A stretch of DNA of 57,399 nucleotides, taken from the NCBI RefSeq assembly GCF_900102435.1, contig NZ_FNBU01000020.1, positions 1 to 57,399 of the forward strand, written 5' to 3'. The position numbers and the translations under genes are program-made. The stretch comes from Sporolituus thermophilus DSM 23256 (GTDB lineage Bacteria; Bacillota; Negativicutes; Sporomusales; Thermosinaceae). A model generated the notes under the pieces. It ran no database searches, was not told the DNA's origin, and saw only the letters and a list, made by a program, of their open reading frames with translations. This document shows positions 1 through 7,516 of the stretch, in pieces. How positions within the stretch are numbered: position 1 is the stretch's first letter; every line of letters starts with the position of its first letter.

Positions 1-180
1 GGACAAAACCGCAGCCAAAAGAAAAAGCAGGTCCGCCTCCTACACCACGGCGGCCTGCCCCGGATCACCCTTGGCGTAAGGGCTTCCGAATACCAAACAC
101 CGGAAGTAATTATACGCCAGACCGCACGAAAACGGAAGTACTGGGTTAAAAAGGAGTATTTATCAACCCTTCAACCTTAA
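1..180 (+). CDS. Transposase, C-terminal fragment (5' end outside window)
   Basis: The frame is open from base 1 to the TAA at 178-180 and gives 59 residues rich in Lys, Arg and Gln, ending in KKEYLSTLQP. A basic beta-strand-rich tail is typical of the C-terminal domain of DDE/integrase transposases. The catalytic domain is not in the window, so the assignment rests on the IS-like ends that follow. Its usual job would be cutting and joining the IS ends. It could also be the tail of an unrelated basic protein. Confidence 0.4.
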   Translation, partial: GQNRSQKKKQVRLLHHGGLPRITLGVRASEYQTPEVIIRQTARKRKYWVKKEYLSTLQP

Positions 181-184
181 CATT

Positions 185-261
185 GACTTTCGATGGCCGC
201 GGTCAAGGACGCCTAACAGGCGAGCGTAGCTTTTATCCTTGACCGCGGCCAGAAGAAAGTC
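185..261. repeat. Long hairpin downstream of the transposase
   Basis: Perfect 16-nt arms TGGCCGCGGTCAAGGA (194-209) and its complement (236-251) are extended by GACTTTC (185-191) pairing with 255-261. The loop carries a smaller GCCT/AGGC stem. No T-run follows, so it is not a classical terminator. It may shield the transposase gene from outside transcription or stabilise its mRNA. Confidence 0.7.
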
Positions 262-300
262 TAAAATCCAGACCTGGGTTGATTACAAAATACAACAAGT

Positions 301-342
301 GTGACATTTTCATAGACCAATTTAGGTGACATTTTCACAGAC
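301..342 (+). repeat. Repeated terminal motif of the IS
   Basis: Two direct copies, GTGACATTTTCATAGAC (301-317) and GTGACATTTTCACAGAC (326-342), differ at one base and start 25 bp apart. Multiple transposase-binding repeats just inside an end are typical of several DDE IS families. Confidence 0.6.
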
Positions 343-350
343 TCTTGACA

Positions 351-704
351 CGGTTTTCTTATCCTTCCTGCGGCCATACTCATATCATCATCCGAGATGC
401 CTATCCACCTTAAAGTACTCTCATCTACACGTATTCTTCATAAAAAACTGCGCTGTTTGGATCCGATACGGCTTAAGTGCTGGTAGTTCTCTCCGTAAAA
501 GGTATAACGGCAAAGTGTTTTACAGCAAATAAGTCAATAAACCAAACAAGTCAAGCCTGACCCCCTGCCCTGCCTATATTGCCACCTCTATAGGAGTAGC
601 GGCAATTGCCGATGGCTGGCGCGTCCGGTTTATCCCAGTAATAACGTTTCCGCGACGGAGCTTCTTCAGCCTATTAACTCAATAGCTTGCCGGACAAAAA
701 ACAA
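351..704. other. Gene-free stretch between the IS end and the rlmH terminator
   Basis: I see no credible gene here. An open frame at 326-532 starts inside the IS end, has no ribosome binding site and has a low-complexity composition. The only structure is the dispersed repeat at 528-563. The rest, 564-704, shows nothing I can name. Confidence 0.6.
528..563 (-). repeat. 36-nt dispersed repeat, copy 1
   Basis: Read on the minus strand this is GGGTCAGGCTTGACTTGTTT, then GGTTT, then ATTGACTTATT. It matches copy 2 at 6326-6361 (plus strand) at 31 of 36 positions, with all five differences in one central block. The GGGTCAGGCTTGACTTG wording recalls repeats associated with REP/RAYT (Y1 transposase) elements; that link is inference. 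Confidence 0.7.
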
Positions 705-739
705 GGCCTCAACCCCTGCATTACGCAAAGGTTGAGGCC
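705..739 (-). terminator. Terminator of the rlmH operon
   Basis: Arms GGCCTCAACC (705-714) and GGTTGAGGCC (730-739) form a perfect 10-bp stem. On the minus strand it is followed by TTGTTTTTTG, as in an intrinsic terminator just after the rlmH stop. Confidence 0.85.
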
Positions 740-750
740 ATTTTTCGCCC

Positions 751-1230
751 TTACCAGTGATACGGTTCGCCCCGGCTAATCTTAAACGCCCGATAAAGCT
801 GCTCGACTAAAAGCAGCCGGATCATCTGATGGGTAAACGTCATCCGGGAAAAGCTCAGCCGTTCATTCGCCGCCGCCAAAACAGCCGGCGACAAACCGAA
901 CGCGCCGCCGATGACAAAGGTAACATCGCTCTGGCCCGTCAGGGCCAGAGCGTCGATTTTTTCCGCCAGTTCTTCCGAGGAAAGGGCCTTACCCCGGACG
1001 TCGAGGACGATTAAGTAGCTGCCGCCACGGACGTGCTTAAGCAGCCGTTCACCCTCACGGGCCAACACCTTTTCCTTCGCCGCGGCCGAAGGGTCGGCCG
1101 GCATGCGTTCCTCGTCCACTTCGATGATTTCCAGGCGGCAGTAAGGGCCAAGCCGTTTGGTATATTCGGCGATGCCGGCGGTAAGGTATTTCTCTTTAAT
1201 CTTGCCTACGGCAACAATCGTGATTTTCAT
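751..1230 (-). CDS. rlmH: 23S rRNA (pseudouridine-1915-N3)-methyltransferase RlmH
   Basis: RlmH is a small SPOUT-class methyltransferase that methylates N3 of pseudouridine 1915 in helix 69 of 23S rRNA, using S-adenosylmethionine on the assembled ribosome. The 159-residue length is the family norm. The N-terminus MKITIVAVGKIKEKY, the SAM-binding knot segment FVIGGAFGLS (about residues 104-113) and the C-terminal RGEPYH tail are family marks. The last residue is Trp where Lys is common, and the knot has AFG where many have SDG. It lies 5 bp after the HtrA-like gene and is the last gene of a walJ-htrA-rlmH group, a common Firmicutes arrangement; a terminator follows. Confidence 0.95.
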   Translation of the reverse strand: MKITIVAVGKIKEKYLTAGIAEYTKRLGPYCRLEIIEVDEERMPADPSAAAKEKVLAREGERLLKHVRGGSYLIVLDVRGKALSSEELAEKIDALALTGQSDVTFVIGGAFGLSPAVLAAANERLSFSRMTFTHQMIRLLLVEQLYRAFKISRGEPYHW

Positions 1231-1235
1231 AGTTA

Positions 1236-2339
1236 TTAACTATCAGCCGGCATTTCCTCGAGCAGTACGCTAATGGTGCGGGTCTGGTCGCCGCGGAGGA
1301 TAACCACATCGACGCGGGAGCCGACTGCCTGGTTATCCAGTACGGCGCGCAAGTCTGCCACACTGTTAACTTCGGCGCCGGCAACTTTCAGAATGACATC
1401 ACCTTCACGGATACCGGCCTTGCCTGCTGGGCCGGAGCGTTCAACCCGGGCTACATAGACGCCTTTGTCGATGGTAAGTTCATAGCCATAACGGGCCGCC
1501 GAGTTTTTGTCCAGTACCCCTACGCCAAGGTAAGCACGGATAACGCGGCCCTTGTCAATGATCGACTGGAGAATGGGGCGGGCGGTGTTGATGGGAATGG
1601 CAAAACCGATGCCTTCGACCCCGGGGACGGAAATCTTGGCGCTGTTGATGCCGATGACCATGCCGTCGGCATTGACCAGCGCCCCGCCGGAATTGCCGGG
1701 ATTGATGGCTGCATCGGTCTGAATAAGCTTAAATTTGCGTTCCCCGATTTCAATGGAGCGATTAAGCGCGCTGATGACGCCGGCCGTCACGCTGCCCTTG
1801 AATTCCAGCCCCAGCGGATTACCGATGGCAATGGCCGGTTCGCCTACCATGAGGGCATCAGAGTCGCCGAGTACGGCCGCCGGTAGGCCGGTCGCGTCCA
1901 CCTTGACCACGGCCAGGTCGGTAGCCGGATCAACGCCCAGCACCCGGCCGCTAAAGGTGCGACCATCGGCCAGCGAAACGACGATTTCCTGAGCATTCTG
2001 CACTACATGGTAGTTGGTGGCAATATAGCCGTTACTATCAAAGATAACCCCCGAACCGGTCCCCTGCTCGATCAAGACCCGGCGGTTGAAAAAGTCGCGG
2101 GCATAAGCTTTGTTGGTAATGCCGACAACCGCCGGACCAACGGCCTGGGCGGCGCGAACGATAGGCGTGTTGCGCGCGTCGGAAAGCTGCGCCTGGGCAG
2201 CAGGCGGCTGCAGACTGGGCAAGGGCACCTGGGGCGTGGGTTTGGCCAAAAATTTACCGCCGTAGCTTAATACCAGACCGCCGCCAATCAGAATACCAAT
2301 CAGCGCGACGATAAGAAATGGCACGAGTCGTTTCGTCAT
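1236..2339 (-). CDS. HtrA/DegP-like S1C serine protease
   Basis: A membrane-anchored protease of the HtrA family that degrades misfolded envelope proteins. Numbering from the upstream ATG (2345), a signal-anchor helix spans about residues 6-30, the trypsin-like domain carries His113 (NYHVV), Asp143 (ATDLAV) and Ser219 (GNSGG), and one PDZ domain fills roughly residues 270-365. The second ATG (2339) is chosen because GGAGG sits 7 nt upstream of it; the first ATG would abut the Shine-Dalgarno. The gene is 13 bp after walJ and 5 bp before rlmH, so it is cotranscribed with both. The paralogue name (htrA, htrB or degP) cannot be fixed from sequence alone. Confidence 0.93.
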   Translation of the reverse strand: MTKRLVPFLIVALIGILIGGGLVLSYGGKFLAKPTPQVPLPSLQPPAAQAQLSDARNTPIVRAAQAVGPAVVGITNKAYARDFFNRRVLIEQGTGSGVIFDSNGYIATNYHVVQNAQEIVVSLADGRTFSGRVLGVDPATDLAVVKVDATGLPAAVLGDSDALMVGEPAIAIGNPLGLEFKGSVTAGVISALNRSIEIGERKFKLIQTDAAINPGNSGGALVNADGMVIGINSAKISVPGVEGIGFAIPINTARPILQSIIDKGRVIRAYLGVGVLDKNSAARYGYELTIDKGVYVARVERSGPAGKAGIREGDVILKVAGAEVNSVADLRAVLDNQAVGSRVDVVILRGDQTRTISVLLEEMPADS

Positions 2340-2352
2340 AACCATTCCTCCC

Positions 2353-3135
2353 TTACAGTTCTTCGACCAGACTAGCCGCGCGGTCAGGATAGGTCAGCCG
2401 CAGGGTGATTTCACTGTCAAGGCAGCAGCCCTGGTCGGCCAAAATAGTGCTGACCGTCGTCTTGGCCAGGTCTGGGCGGTTGTTTTCCTGGCTTAGGTGC
2501 GCCAGGAAAACTTCCGTCTTGTTTTTCCTGGGCAGGCGGGCTAGCGCCCAGCCTGCGTCGGTATTGGAAAGATGGCCCCGGTTGCTCATAATCCGCCGCT
2601 TGAGCGGCCAAGGATAAGAGCCATTTTTCAGCATGTCCACGTCATGGTTGGACTCCAGGACAAGCACGTCTGAGCAAGCAATGGCTTTTTTAACACTGTC
2701 AGTGACAAAGCCCAGGTCGGTGGCGACACTATACTTGCGGTTGCGATAAAAGAAATTGAACCCTACCGGGTCGGCGGCATCGTGGGAAATGCTGAAAGCC
2801 TCAATTTTGACGCTGCCGATCTCGAGACTGTCCCCGAGATCGTAGCGACACGCGCTTGGAATTAGTTCCCGGCAGTACATGTTTTCCCATGTCCCCGGGC
2901 GGGTATATACCGGCAAACCATAGCGCCGCGTCAGTGTCGGCAGGCCGCTCACATGGTCGCGATGTTCATGGGTCACCAGGACGGCATCCACTTTCTCAAG
3001 CGACGTACCAATCGCGCGGAGGGCCTGCTGGATGCGCCGGGCGCTGATGCCGGCATCGACAAGAATTTTGGTAGTATCGAAATCAAAGAACAAAGCGTTG
3101 CCAGTGCTCCCGCTGGCCAGAACGTGGACTTGCAT
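2353..3135 (-). CDS. walJ: WalJ/YycJ-type metallo-beta-lactamase-fold hydrolase
   Basis: A 260-residue MBL-fold hydrolase of the YycJ/WalJ group, which in Bacillus and Streptococcus is linked to coordination of cell division with DNA replication and has exonuclease-like features. Seen here: ASGSTGNA at the N-terminus, the metal motif THEHRDH near residue 55 and later His and Asp ligands (FSISHDA, ESNHD). A strong AAAGGAG precedes the ATG. It is followed at 13 bp by the HtrA-like protease. The walRK genes that usually lie upstream are absent; a phosphomannomutase takes their place. Confidence 0.88.
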   Translation of the reverse strand: MQVHVLASGSTGNALFFDFDTTKILVDAGISARRIQQALRAIGTSLEKVDAVLVTHEHRDHVSGLPTLTRRYGLPVYTRPGTWENMYCRELIPSACRYDLGDSLEIGSVKIEAFSISHDAADPVGFNFFYRNRKYSVATDLGFVTDSVKKAIACSDVLVLESNHDVDMLKNGSYPWPLKRRIMSNRGHLSNTDAGWALARLPRKNKTEVFLAHLSQENNRPDLAKTTVSTILADQGCCLDSEITLRLTYPDRAASLVEEL

Positions 3136-3197
3136 GAACAGGCTCCTTTGGTAAAATTAACGGATAATACTTCGACCTGGAGCCTGTAAATCCCTTT

Positions 3198-4541
3198 CTA
3201 TATTTCTGCCATTTTGTCCCTGACCGCGGCGCGTAAATAGTCCGGGAGCGCGTCAAGCAGCAGGGTGATAATTTCCCGCAGCCTCTCCGGGGTTTTGGCC
3301 TCAAACCGCAGGGTAAAGAGCGGTTCGGTAACCGAGGCGCGAATCATGCCCCAGCCGTCGGAAAACTCGATGCGCACGCCGTCAATAAGATTAGGCCGGT
3401 ATGCGGCAAGACGCGCGGCAACACCGGCGAGGATTGCTTCTTTGTCCTGTCCGGGATAGGGTACGCGGATGTCAGGGGTCAGTATGTAATTGGGAATTGT
3501 GTTGACGAGTGTCCCGAGCGGACCAGACTCGGCAACTATTTCACACATCTTTAACCCGGCATACATGCCGTCGTCATAGCCAAGTTCCCGGAAAAAGAAG
3601 TGGCCACTGATCTCACCGGCAAACAGCGCTTTTTCGCGGAGGAAGGCGGCCTTACTGAAGGTGTGGCCCGCCCGCGCCATAACGGCCCGACCGCCGGCTT
3701 TGGCAATTTCCTCTGGCACGACCATTGAGCATTTGGCATCGTAGATGACGGTGCCTTTTTCCCGGCGGAGATAATGGCGGGCCAGCAGGACGAGAATGTC
3801 GTCATTGTCGACGGCCTGCCCGGTTTCATCGACAAAGCCTACCCGGTCACCGTCGCCGTCGAAAGCAATGCCCAGGTCGGCGCCCGTCTCCCTTACCCGT
3901 GCCCCTAAAGCCGCCAGGTTTTCCGCCAGCGCCGGATTAGGGGGGCGGTGCGGAAAGGCGCCGTCGGGCCGGCAATACATTTCAATGACGTCATAACCAA
4001 GAGCGCGGAACAAGCGGGGGGCAATGGGCGCCGTGGCGCCATTGCCGGCGTCGATAACGACGCGCAAATGGCCCGGCTTAGCCAGGCCGGCGGTATACTG
4101 CACATATTCGTCCACCACCGGCCGGGCAACAATGGCGCCATCACCGGCAGTACGCTCATCAGCGGCGACCATTGCCGCGATTTCCGCAATATCCGCCTCA
4201 GTCACCGGCGCATGTCCGAATACCAGTTTAAAGCCATTGTAGGGAGCAGGGTTATGGGAAGCGGTAATCATCACCCCGCCGGCAGCGCCGGTAACTTTTA
4301 GCGCGTAATAGAAGACCGGCGTCGCGACAGTGCCAATATCAAGAACACGGCACCCCGATTCGGCCAGTGCATCCAGTACGATGCGCTGCAATGCCGGCGT
4401 CGACAGGCGGATATCGCCGCCAACCACCACCGTTTGGCCGGTTAGTTTTACTCCCACCGCCAGGGCAATGCGGCGGGCCATATAATCGGTCAGGTCTTTT
4501 CCGACAATGCCGCGAATGTCGCAGGCGTGAAAAATCGACAT
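3198..4541 (-). CDS. Phosphomannomutase/phosphoglucomutase
   Basis: An alpha-D-phosphohexomutase that interconverts mannose-6-P and mannose-1-P (and probably the glucose phosphates) for GDP-mannose and other sugar nucleotides. Its marks are the phosphoserine loop ITASHNPAPYNG (about residue 90), the metal loop DGDGDRVGF (about 225), the sugar loop GEISGH (about 310) and a C-terminal phosphate-binding domain. The 447-residue length fits. The ATG at 4541 has AAAGGAG in front of it, so an upstream in-frame ATG at 4559 is rejected. It lies 62 bp upstream of walJ on the same strand. It could supply the mannose cluster at 38-42 kb. Confidence 0.9.
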   Translation of the reverse strand: MSIFHACDIRGIVGKDLTDYMARRIALAVGVKLTGQTVVVGGDIRLSTPALQRIVLDALAESGCRVLDIGTVATPVFYYALKVTGAAGGVMITASHNPAPYNGFKLVFGHAPVTEADIAEIAAMVAADERTAGDGAIVARPVVDEYVQYTAGLAKPGHLRVVIDAGNGATAPIAPRLFRALGYDVIEMYCRPDGAFPHRPPNPALAENLAALGARVRETGADLGIAFDGDGDRVGFVDETGQAVDNDDILVLLARHYLRREKGTVIYDAKCSMVVPEEIAKAGGRAVMARAGHTFSKAAFLREKALFAGEISGHFFFRELGYDDGMYAGLKMCEIVAESGPLGTLVNTIPNYILTPDIRVPYPGQDKEAILAGVAARLAAYRPNLIDGVRIEFSDGWGMIRASVTEPLFTLRFEAKTPERLREIITLLLDALPDYLRAAVRDKMAEI

Positions 4542-4667
4542 ACCTTTCTCCTTTCGCAATAGCTACATTAGGGATATTGTAGCACGACCGCAGGAAATCA
4601 TTCAATTGCGTACCGGCACTTTCCATAAATGAACGCAATGCTTCCATCGTATTGGCTCCTAAAACCA

Positions 4668-4703
4668 AAAGCCGTCTACACCTGCTCGCGTGTAAACGGC
4701 TTT
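4668..4703 (-). terminator. Terminator after the peptidase gene
   Basis: Arms at 4668-4681 and 4690-4703 (14 bp with one G-U pair) begin immediately after the peptidase stop codon. The minus strand continues with TTTTGG. The plus-strand side also ends in a T-run (TTTTTATTTTT). Confidence 0.75.
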
Positions 4704-5576
4704 TTATTTTTCGTCATAATTTTTCATATTGGTGACAGCCCACCGCTGCCAGGCTTGCTCAAACGCCTGGTAATCCATGCCCAGGGCGCCGGTGATGGCG
4801 GCCTCGGTACTGCGCCCCTTTTGCAGGTCGGCAATAATCGCCATCAGTTTGTCCTCGCCATGCACTTCGGCAATATAACGGACCGCGGCCAGCGCTTCGC
4901 GGTAAGCGAGCGATTGTTCGGGCAGGTTGTCGAAGTTCTCGTCCAGTTCGGCCATCGTATAAAGCTTACCGGTCAGCTTGTTGCGCGGTGTAAGCCACTC
5001 ATAACCGTTTGCGCGATATTCCATATACTGGGCTAGCCCTTCGGTAAACCAGCGGGTATAGTTACCGCTCGTCATATGGTCAAAGACCAAGTGCGTGAAT
5101 TCATGGACCATCGGCCCCTTATGGATGAACTCCTTAGTGGACTCGCCGGCTTTCAGCCATACATGGGGCGATAAAATCCGGATAACGCCTCCCCAATATA
5201 CTCCCATGGCGCTTTGGTCGCCGGACCAGCCAAACGCCTGGTTAAGCTGCTGGCGGTCAGGATAAACCAGCAGCAGGGTTTTTTCGGCCGGCTCATACCT
5301 GAGGGCCTGGGTGACAGGTCCGTAAGCGGCTTCGGCGGCGGTAGCAAGCATCGCTACCGTATCGGCGTCAGCCGCAGTATATTTGATAATAAAGTGCGGC
5401 GTCTCATAAACGGCCATGTCGCGCGTCTGGTAAGCGATTTTGGCCGCAGCTAACTGGCGCGCCAGCGGATATAGCCACATGCGGGGGAGCTGCGCCGGAA
5501 CGAGGGCCAGCAGCGCTACCACCAGGCCGAGAGCGATGAGGGCTGTCACCTTATCGTGAAATAAAATGGTACGCAT
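4704..5576 (-). CDS. Membrane-anchored peptidase MA-like metalloprotease
   Basis: A 290-residue protein with one N-terminal transmembrane helix (about residues 10-30) and a zincin-type active site: HEFTH near residue 158, followed about 20 residues later by WFTEGLAQYMEY carrying the third ligand Glu. This is the pattern of the peptidase MA family (gluzincin), common in Firmicutes and mostly uncharacterised. The domain would face outward. The ATG at 5576 follows GAGAGGAGGGG with proper spacing, so an upstream in-frame start (5603) is not used. It lies 82 bp after deoC on the same strand and ends at a terminator. Substrate unknown. Confidence 0.8.
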   Translation of the reverse strand: MRTILFHDKVTALIALGLVVALLALVPAQLPRMWLYPLARQLAAAKIAYQTRDMAVYETPHFIIKYTAADADTVAMLATAAEAAYGPVTQALRYEPAEKTLLLVYPDRQQLNQAFGWSGDQSAMGVYWGGVIRILSPHVWLKAGESTKEFIHKGPMVHEFTHLVFDHMTSGNYTRWFTEGLAQYMEYRANGYEWLTPRNKLTGKLYTMAELDENFDNLPEQSLAYREALAAVRYIAEVHGEDKLMAIIADLQKGRSTEAAITGALGMDYQAFEQAWQRWAVTNMKNYDEK

Positions 5577-5658
5577 GGGTACCCCTCCTCTCCCGGTCCT
5601 CATGGAGTCCCATTATACCATAACCACAGGCCCCTCGCCTATTGGTATTTTATGTAAA

Positions 5659-6297
5659 CTACTTGACTAAGTTAACGCCGGCGCTGGTGCCGATGCGGGT
5701 TGCACCGGCCGCAATCAACGGGAGCGCCTGCTCGCGCGTCCGGATGCCGCCCGCGGCCTTGATGCCAAGCTTACCGCCTGCTACCCTGGCCAGCAACCGG
5801 ACATCCGCTTCGGTCGCCCCGCCTGGTCCAAAACCGGTGGACGTCTTGACAAATTGCGCGCCCGCTTCCAGGATGGCCAGACAGGCTCGCTCCTTCTCCT
5901 CATCGGTGAGTAGAGCCGCCTCAATAATGACCTTCACAACCCGTCCTTCGGCGGCACGGACGACCGTCCGGATATCGTCGGCCACCGCCGTCCATTGACC
6001 GGCTTTAGCCGCGCCAATATTCATAACCATGTCAATTTCATCGGCTTTATGCTCCACCGCCGCCTGGGTTTCAACAGCTTTGACCGCCGTAAGCGTCGCC
6101 CCGAGCGGAAAGCCGACCACAGTCGCCACTTTTACGCCGCTACCGGCCAAGCGGTGCGCCGCCAGGCTCACATAACAAGGGTTGACGCAGACCGCCGCAA
6201 AATTATGCTCGGCCGCTTCAGCACACAGGCGGAGGATGTCGTCTACCGTCGCTTCCGGCTTGAGCAGGGTGTGATCAATGTAGGACGCTAAGTTAAT
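5659..6297 (-). CDS. deoC: Deoxyribose-phosphate aldolase, probable ATT start
   Basis: Class I aldolase that cleaves 2-deoxyribose-5-phosphate into glyceraldehyde-3-phosphate and acetaldehyde in deoxynucleoside breakdown. Visible marks: [16 protein letters not shown] at the N-terminus, VGFPLGA, the Schiff-base Lys in VVKVIIE, TSTGFG and IKAAGGIR. The family start falls at an ATT codon (6295-6297) with AAAGGAGG 7 nt upstream. No ATG, GTG or TTG lies in frame there; the next in-frame ATG (6393) would add 32 residues that read through the dispersed repeat. With the ATT start the protein is 212 residues, close to the usual 215-225. The peptidase gene follows. Confidence 0.9.
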   Translation of the reverse strand: MNLASYIDHTLLKPEATVDDILRLCAEAAEHNFAAVCVNPCYVSLAAHRLAGSGVKVATVVGFPLGATLTAVKAVETQAAVEHKADEIDMVMNIGAAKAGQWTAVADDIRTVVRAAEGRVVKVIIEAALLTDEEKERACLAILEAGAQFVKTSTGFGPGGATEADVRLLARVAGGKLGIKAAGGIRTREQALPLIAAGATRIGTSAGVNLVK

Positions 6298-6325
6298 GCA
6301 AGACCCTCCTTTCGGCAAGCCTGGC

Positions 6326-6361
6326 GGGTCAGGCTTGACTTGTTTTAAAAATTGACTTATT
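6326..6361 (+). repeat. 36-nt dispersed repeat, copy 2
   Basis: Reads GGGTCAGGCTTGACTTGTTT, TAAAA, ATTGACTTATT on the plus strand. It is the inverted partner of 528-563 and sits 29 bp upstream of the deoC start, between the deoC ribosome site and the terminator of the preceding gene. Confidence 0.7.
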
Positions 6362-6463
6362 TCAGTGAACAGCCGAAAACCATATGGTTTCAATTACCGT
6401 CCCCGGAAATTGAATTCGCCAAGGCCGGGCAAAAATCCTGGTGAAACCGGCAAAAAACGAAAA

Positions 6464-6491
6464 CCCCGGCCTGCACGCTCGCAAACCGGGG
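6464..6491 (-). terminator. Terminator of the fur-rubredoxin-like pair
   Basis: CCCCGG (6464-6469) pairs with CCGGGG (6486-6491). The minus strand then reads TTTTCGTTTTTTG, a good U-run, just after the mini-protein stop codon. Confidence 0.75.
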
Positions 6492-6498
6492 CTATGTA

Positions 6499-6609
6499 TT
6501 ATTCCTGTTTTTCAAACTTGTCTTTCGGAGCGCCGCACTCGGGACATTTGCCGGGACGGCAACGGCCTTCCTTGGTAGCACCGCACACCGTGCATTTCCA
6601 GACTGCCAT
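6499..6609 (-). CDS. RCKP-type rubredoxin-like mini-protein
   Basis: A 36-residue protein with two CxxC knuckles, KCTVCGA near the start and KCPECGAP near the end, separated by GRCRPGK. This matches the short RCKP-type rubredoxin-like family, which would bind one Fe or Zn through four cysteines. GAGGTGG precedes the ATG. It starts 13 bp after the Fur/PerR-type gene and ends at a terminator, so the two form a bicistronic unit. That points to a role in oxidative stress or metal handling, for instance electron transfer to a peroxide reductase. The role is inference. Confidence 0.85.
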   Translation of the reverse strand: MAVWKCTVCGATKEGRCRPGKCPECGAPKDKFEKQE

Positions 6610-6622
6610 TAAAGTCCACCTC

Positions 6623-7042
6623 CTATTCTTTAGCCGCGCACTCAGGGCACACGCCATAAAAATAAAACTGTTGGCCTGTAATCCGGTAGGGCGTGGTCTT
6701 TACTACCTTCTCAACAAATTCAGTGCTGTCGACGCCGTGCAGGTCATCCACCCGGCCGCACCGCCGGCAGCAGATGTGCGGATGGTTGGAAGTGTCGGCA
6801 TCGTAGCGGAAGCTGTCTTCACCGGCGTTTAACACCTGGATTAGCCCAAGCTCCTTGAGGATTTCAATGGTCTTATACACTGTCGCCAAACTCATTGTTG
6901 GATAAATAGGCTGCAACTGGTGGAAAATCATCTCGGCACTAGGATGCGCCTTGCTTGCGGCCAAAACATTGTAAATCGCCAGCCGCTGCGGCGTCACTTT
7001 AAAGCCCTTTTCCCGCAGCAAAGTTGTTACACAAACGCCCAT
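6623..7042 (-). CDS. Fur/PerR-family metalloregulator
   Basis: A winged-helix repressor of the Fur superfamily: DNA-binding half with KVTPQRLAIYNVL (about residues 15-27) and a recognition helix MSLATVYKTIE, then a dimerisation half with the structural zinc site formed by CCRRC and CPEC, plus the HPH metal-site motif. Several starts are possible; the ATG at 7042 gives the usual length (139 aa), but its ribosome site is weak. Promoter TTGACA-18-TAAAAT lies upstream, and a palindrome rich in Fur/PerR half-sites overlaps the predicted transcription start, so autoregulation is likely. Fur versus PerR cannot be settled here; the rubredoxin-like partner favours PerR. Confidence 0.9.
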   Translation of the reverse strand: MGVCVTTLLREKGFKVTPQRLAIYNVLAASKAHPSAEMIFHQLQPIYPTMSLATVYKTIEILKELGLIQVLNAGEDSFRYDADTSNHPHICCRRCGRVDDLHGVDSTEFVEKVVKTTPYRITGQQFYFYGVCPECAAKE

Positions 7043-7074
7043 AAACACACCCATTTCAAAAAAAATAATCAAAC

Positions 7075-7107
7075 TAAAATAACAATGATTATCCTATAAT
7101 GTTATTT
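7075..7107 (-). promoter_or_regulatory. Putative Fur/PerR operator
   Basis: AAAATAACA at the left and TGTTATTTT at the right are perfect inverted arms. The inside (ATGATTATCCTATAAT) carries two partial PerR/Fur half-sites. It lies between the -10 and the regulator's start codon, the usual place for an autorepressor site. Confidence 0.55.
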
Positions 7108-7109
7108 TT

Positions 7110-7139
7110 ATTTTACCTTGTTCTGTGAAAAATTGTCAA
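7110..7139 (-). promoter_or_regulatory. Promoter of the fur/perR gene
   Basis: TTGACA (-35; plus 7134-7139) and TAAAAT (-10; plus 7110-7115) are separated by 18 bp and point to the regulator gene. Confidence 0.65.
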
Positions 7140-7157
7140 GGTAAAGTTGTGCAAATT

Positions 7158-7186
7158 AAAGTCTCGTGGAACTGCCACGAGACTTT
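7158..7186 (-). terminator. Terminator of the spore coat pair
   Basis: A perfect 12-bp stem, AAAGTCTCGTGG (7158-7169) with its complement (7175-7186), starts 7 bp after the coat gene stop. The U-run is short (TTTAATTT). Confidence 0.75.
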
Positions 7187-7192
7187 AGGCGG

Positions 7193-7504
7193 TTACATCA
7201 TTTGCTGATTTTGGCCGGAAAACTTGTTTTTAGCTTGTGCAATGTCCTGAGGACTGGCGTTTTTGACATTATAGAATCCTTTTTGTTGCATGTAATTAAA
7301 CAGTTGCTGCTCCTGGCTGTACAATTCGCCGAGAATCGTCATGTAATCGCGGCGCAGTTGCTCGTTTACTGCTTCGGAAATATACGTGTTGGTCGACGAC
7401 GCCAGATGCTTCGTCTCGTTCAGGCAGACCTGCAGCAGGTCTTTGTCGGAGATTTGCATGCCCTGGCCGGACATGGCGCCTTGACCTTGTCCCATTTGTG
7501 CCAC
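7193..7504 (-). CDS. CotF-like spore coat protein
   Basis: About 103 residues. The N-terminus is rich in Gln, Gly and Met (QMGQGQG), followed by a helical CotF/YhcQ-like domain with ISDKDLLQVCLNETKH and YISEAVNEQLRRDYM, which resemble the ferritin-like helices of coat protein F. The GTG at 7504 is preferred because AGAGGTG lies 6 nt before it; a GTG at 7513 is possible. It follows a second small coat-type gene by 12 bp. Expression in the mother cell during sporulation is expected by analogy, but no sigma-K or sigma-E promoter could be assigned. Confidence 0.75.
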   Translation of the reverse strand: MAQMGQGQGAMSGQGMQISDKDLLQVCLNETKHLASSTNTYISEAVNEQLRRDYMTILGELYSQEQQLFNYMQQKGFYNVKNASPQDIAQAKNKFSGQNQQMM

Positions 7505-7516
7505 TGTTATCACCTC

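Larger units (their letters stand above)
1..350 (+). mobile_element. Right end of a truncated insertion sequence
   Basis: The left edge of the window holds the tail of an IS: the last 59 codons of a transposase-like frame (1-180), a long hairpin (185-261) and two direct copies of a 17-nt terminal motif (301-317 and 326-342). The probable outer end is near 350, where the sequence read inward starts TGTCAAGAGTCTGTGAAAA. The left half is outside the window, so target duplication and family cannot be read. The terminal repeats resemble those of DDE-integrase-type elements (IS481/IS21-like), but the family is a guess. Confidence 0.55.

Noticed and set aside
326-532. Open frame of 68 codons next to the IS end
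   Set aside because: It begins inside the IS terminal repeat, has no ribosome site and a random-looking composition, and ends in the dispersed repeat.
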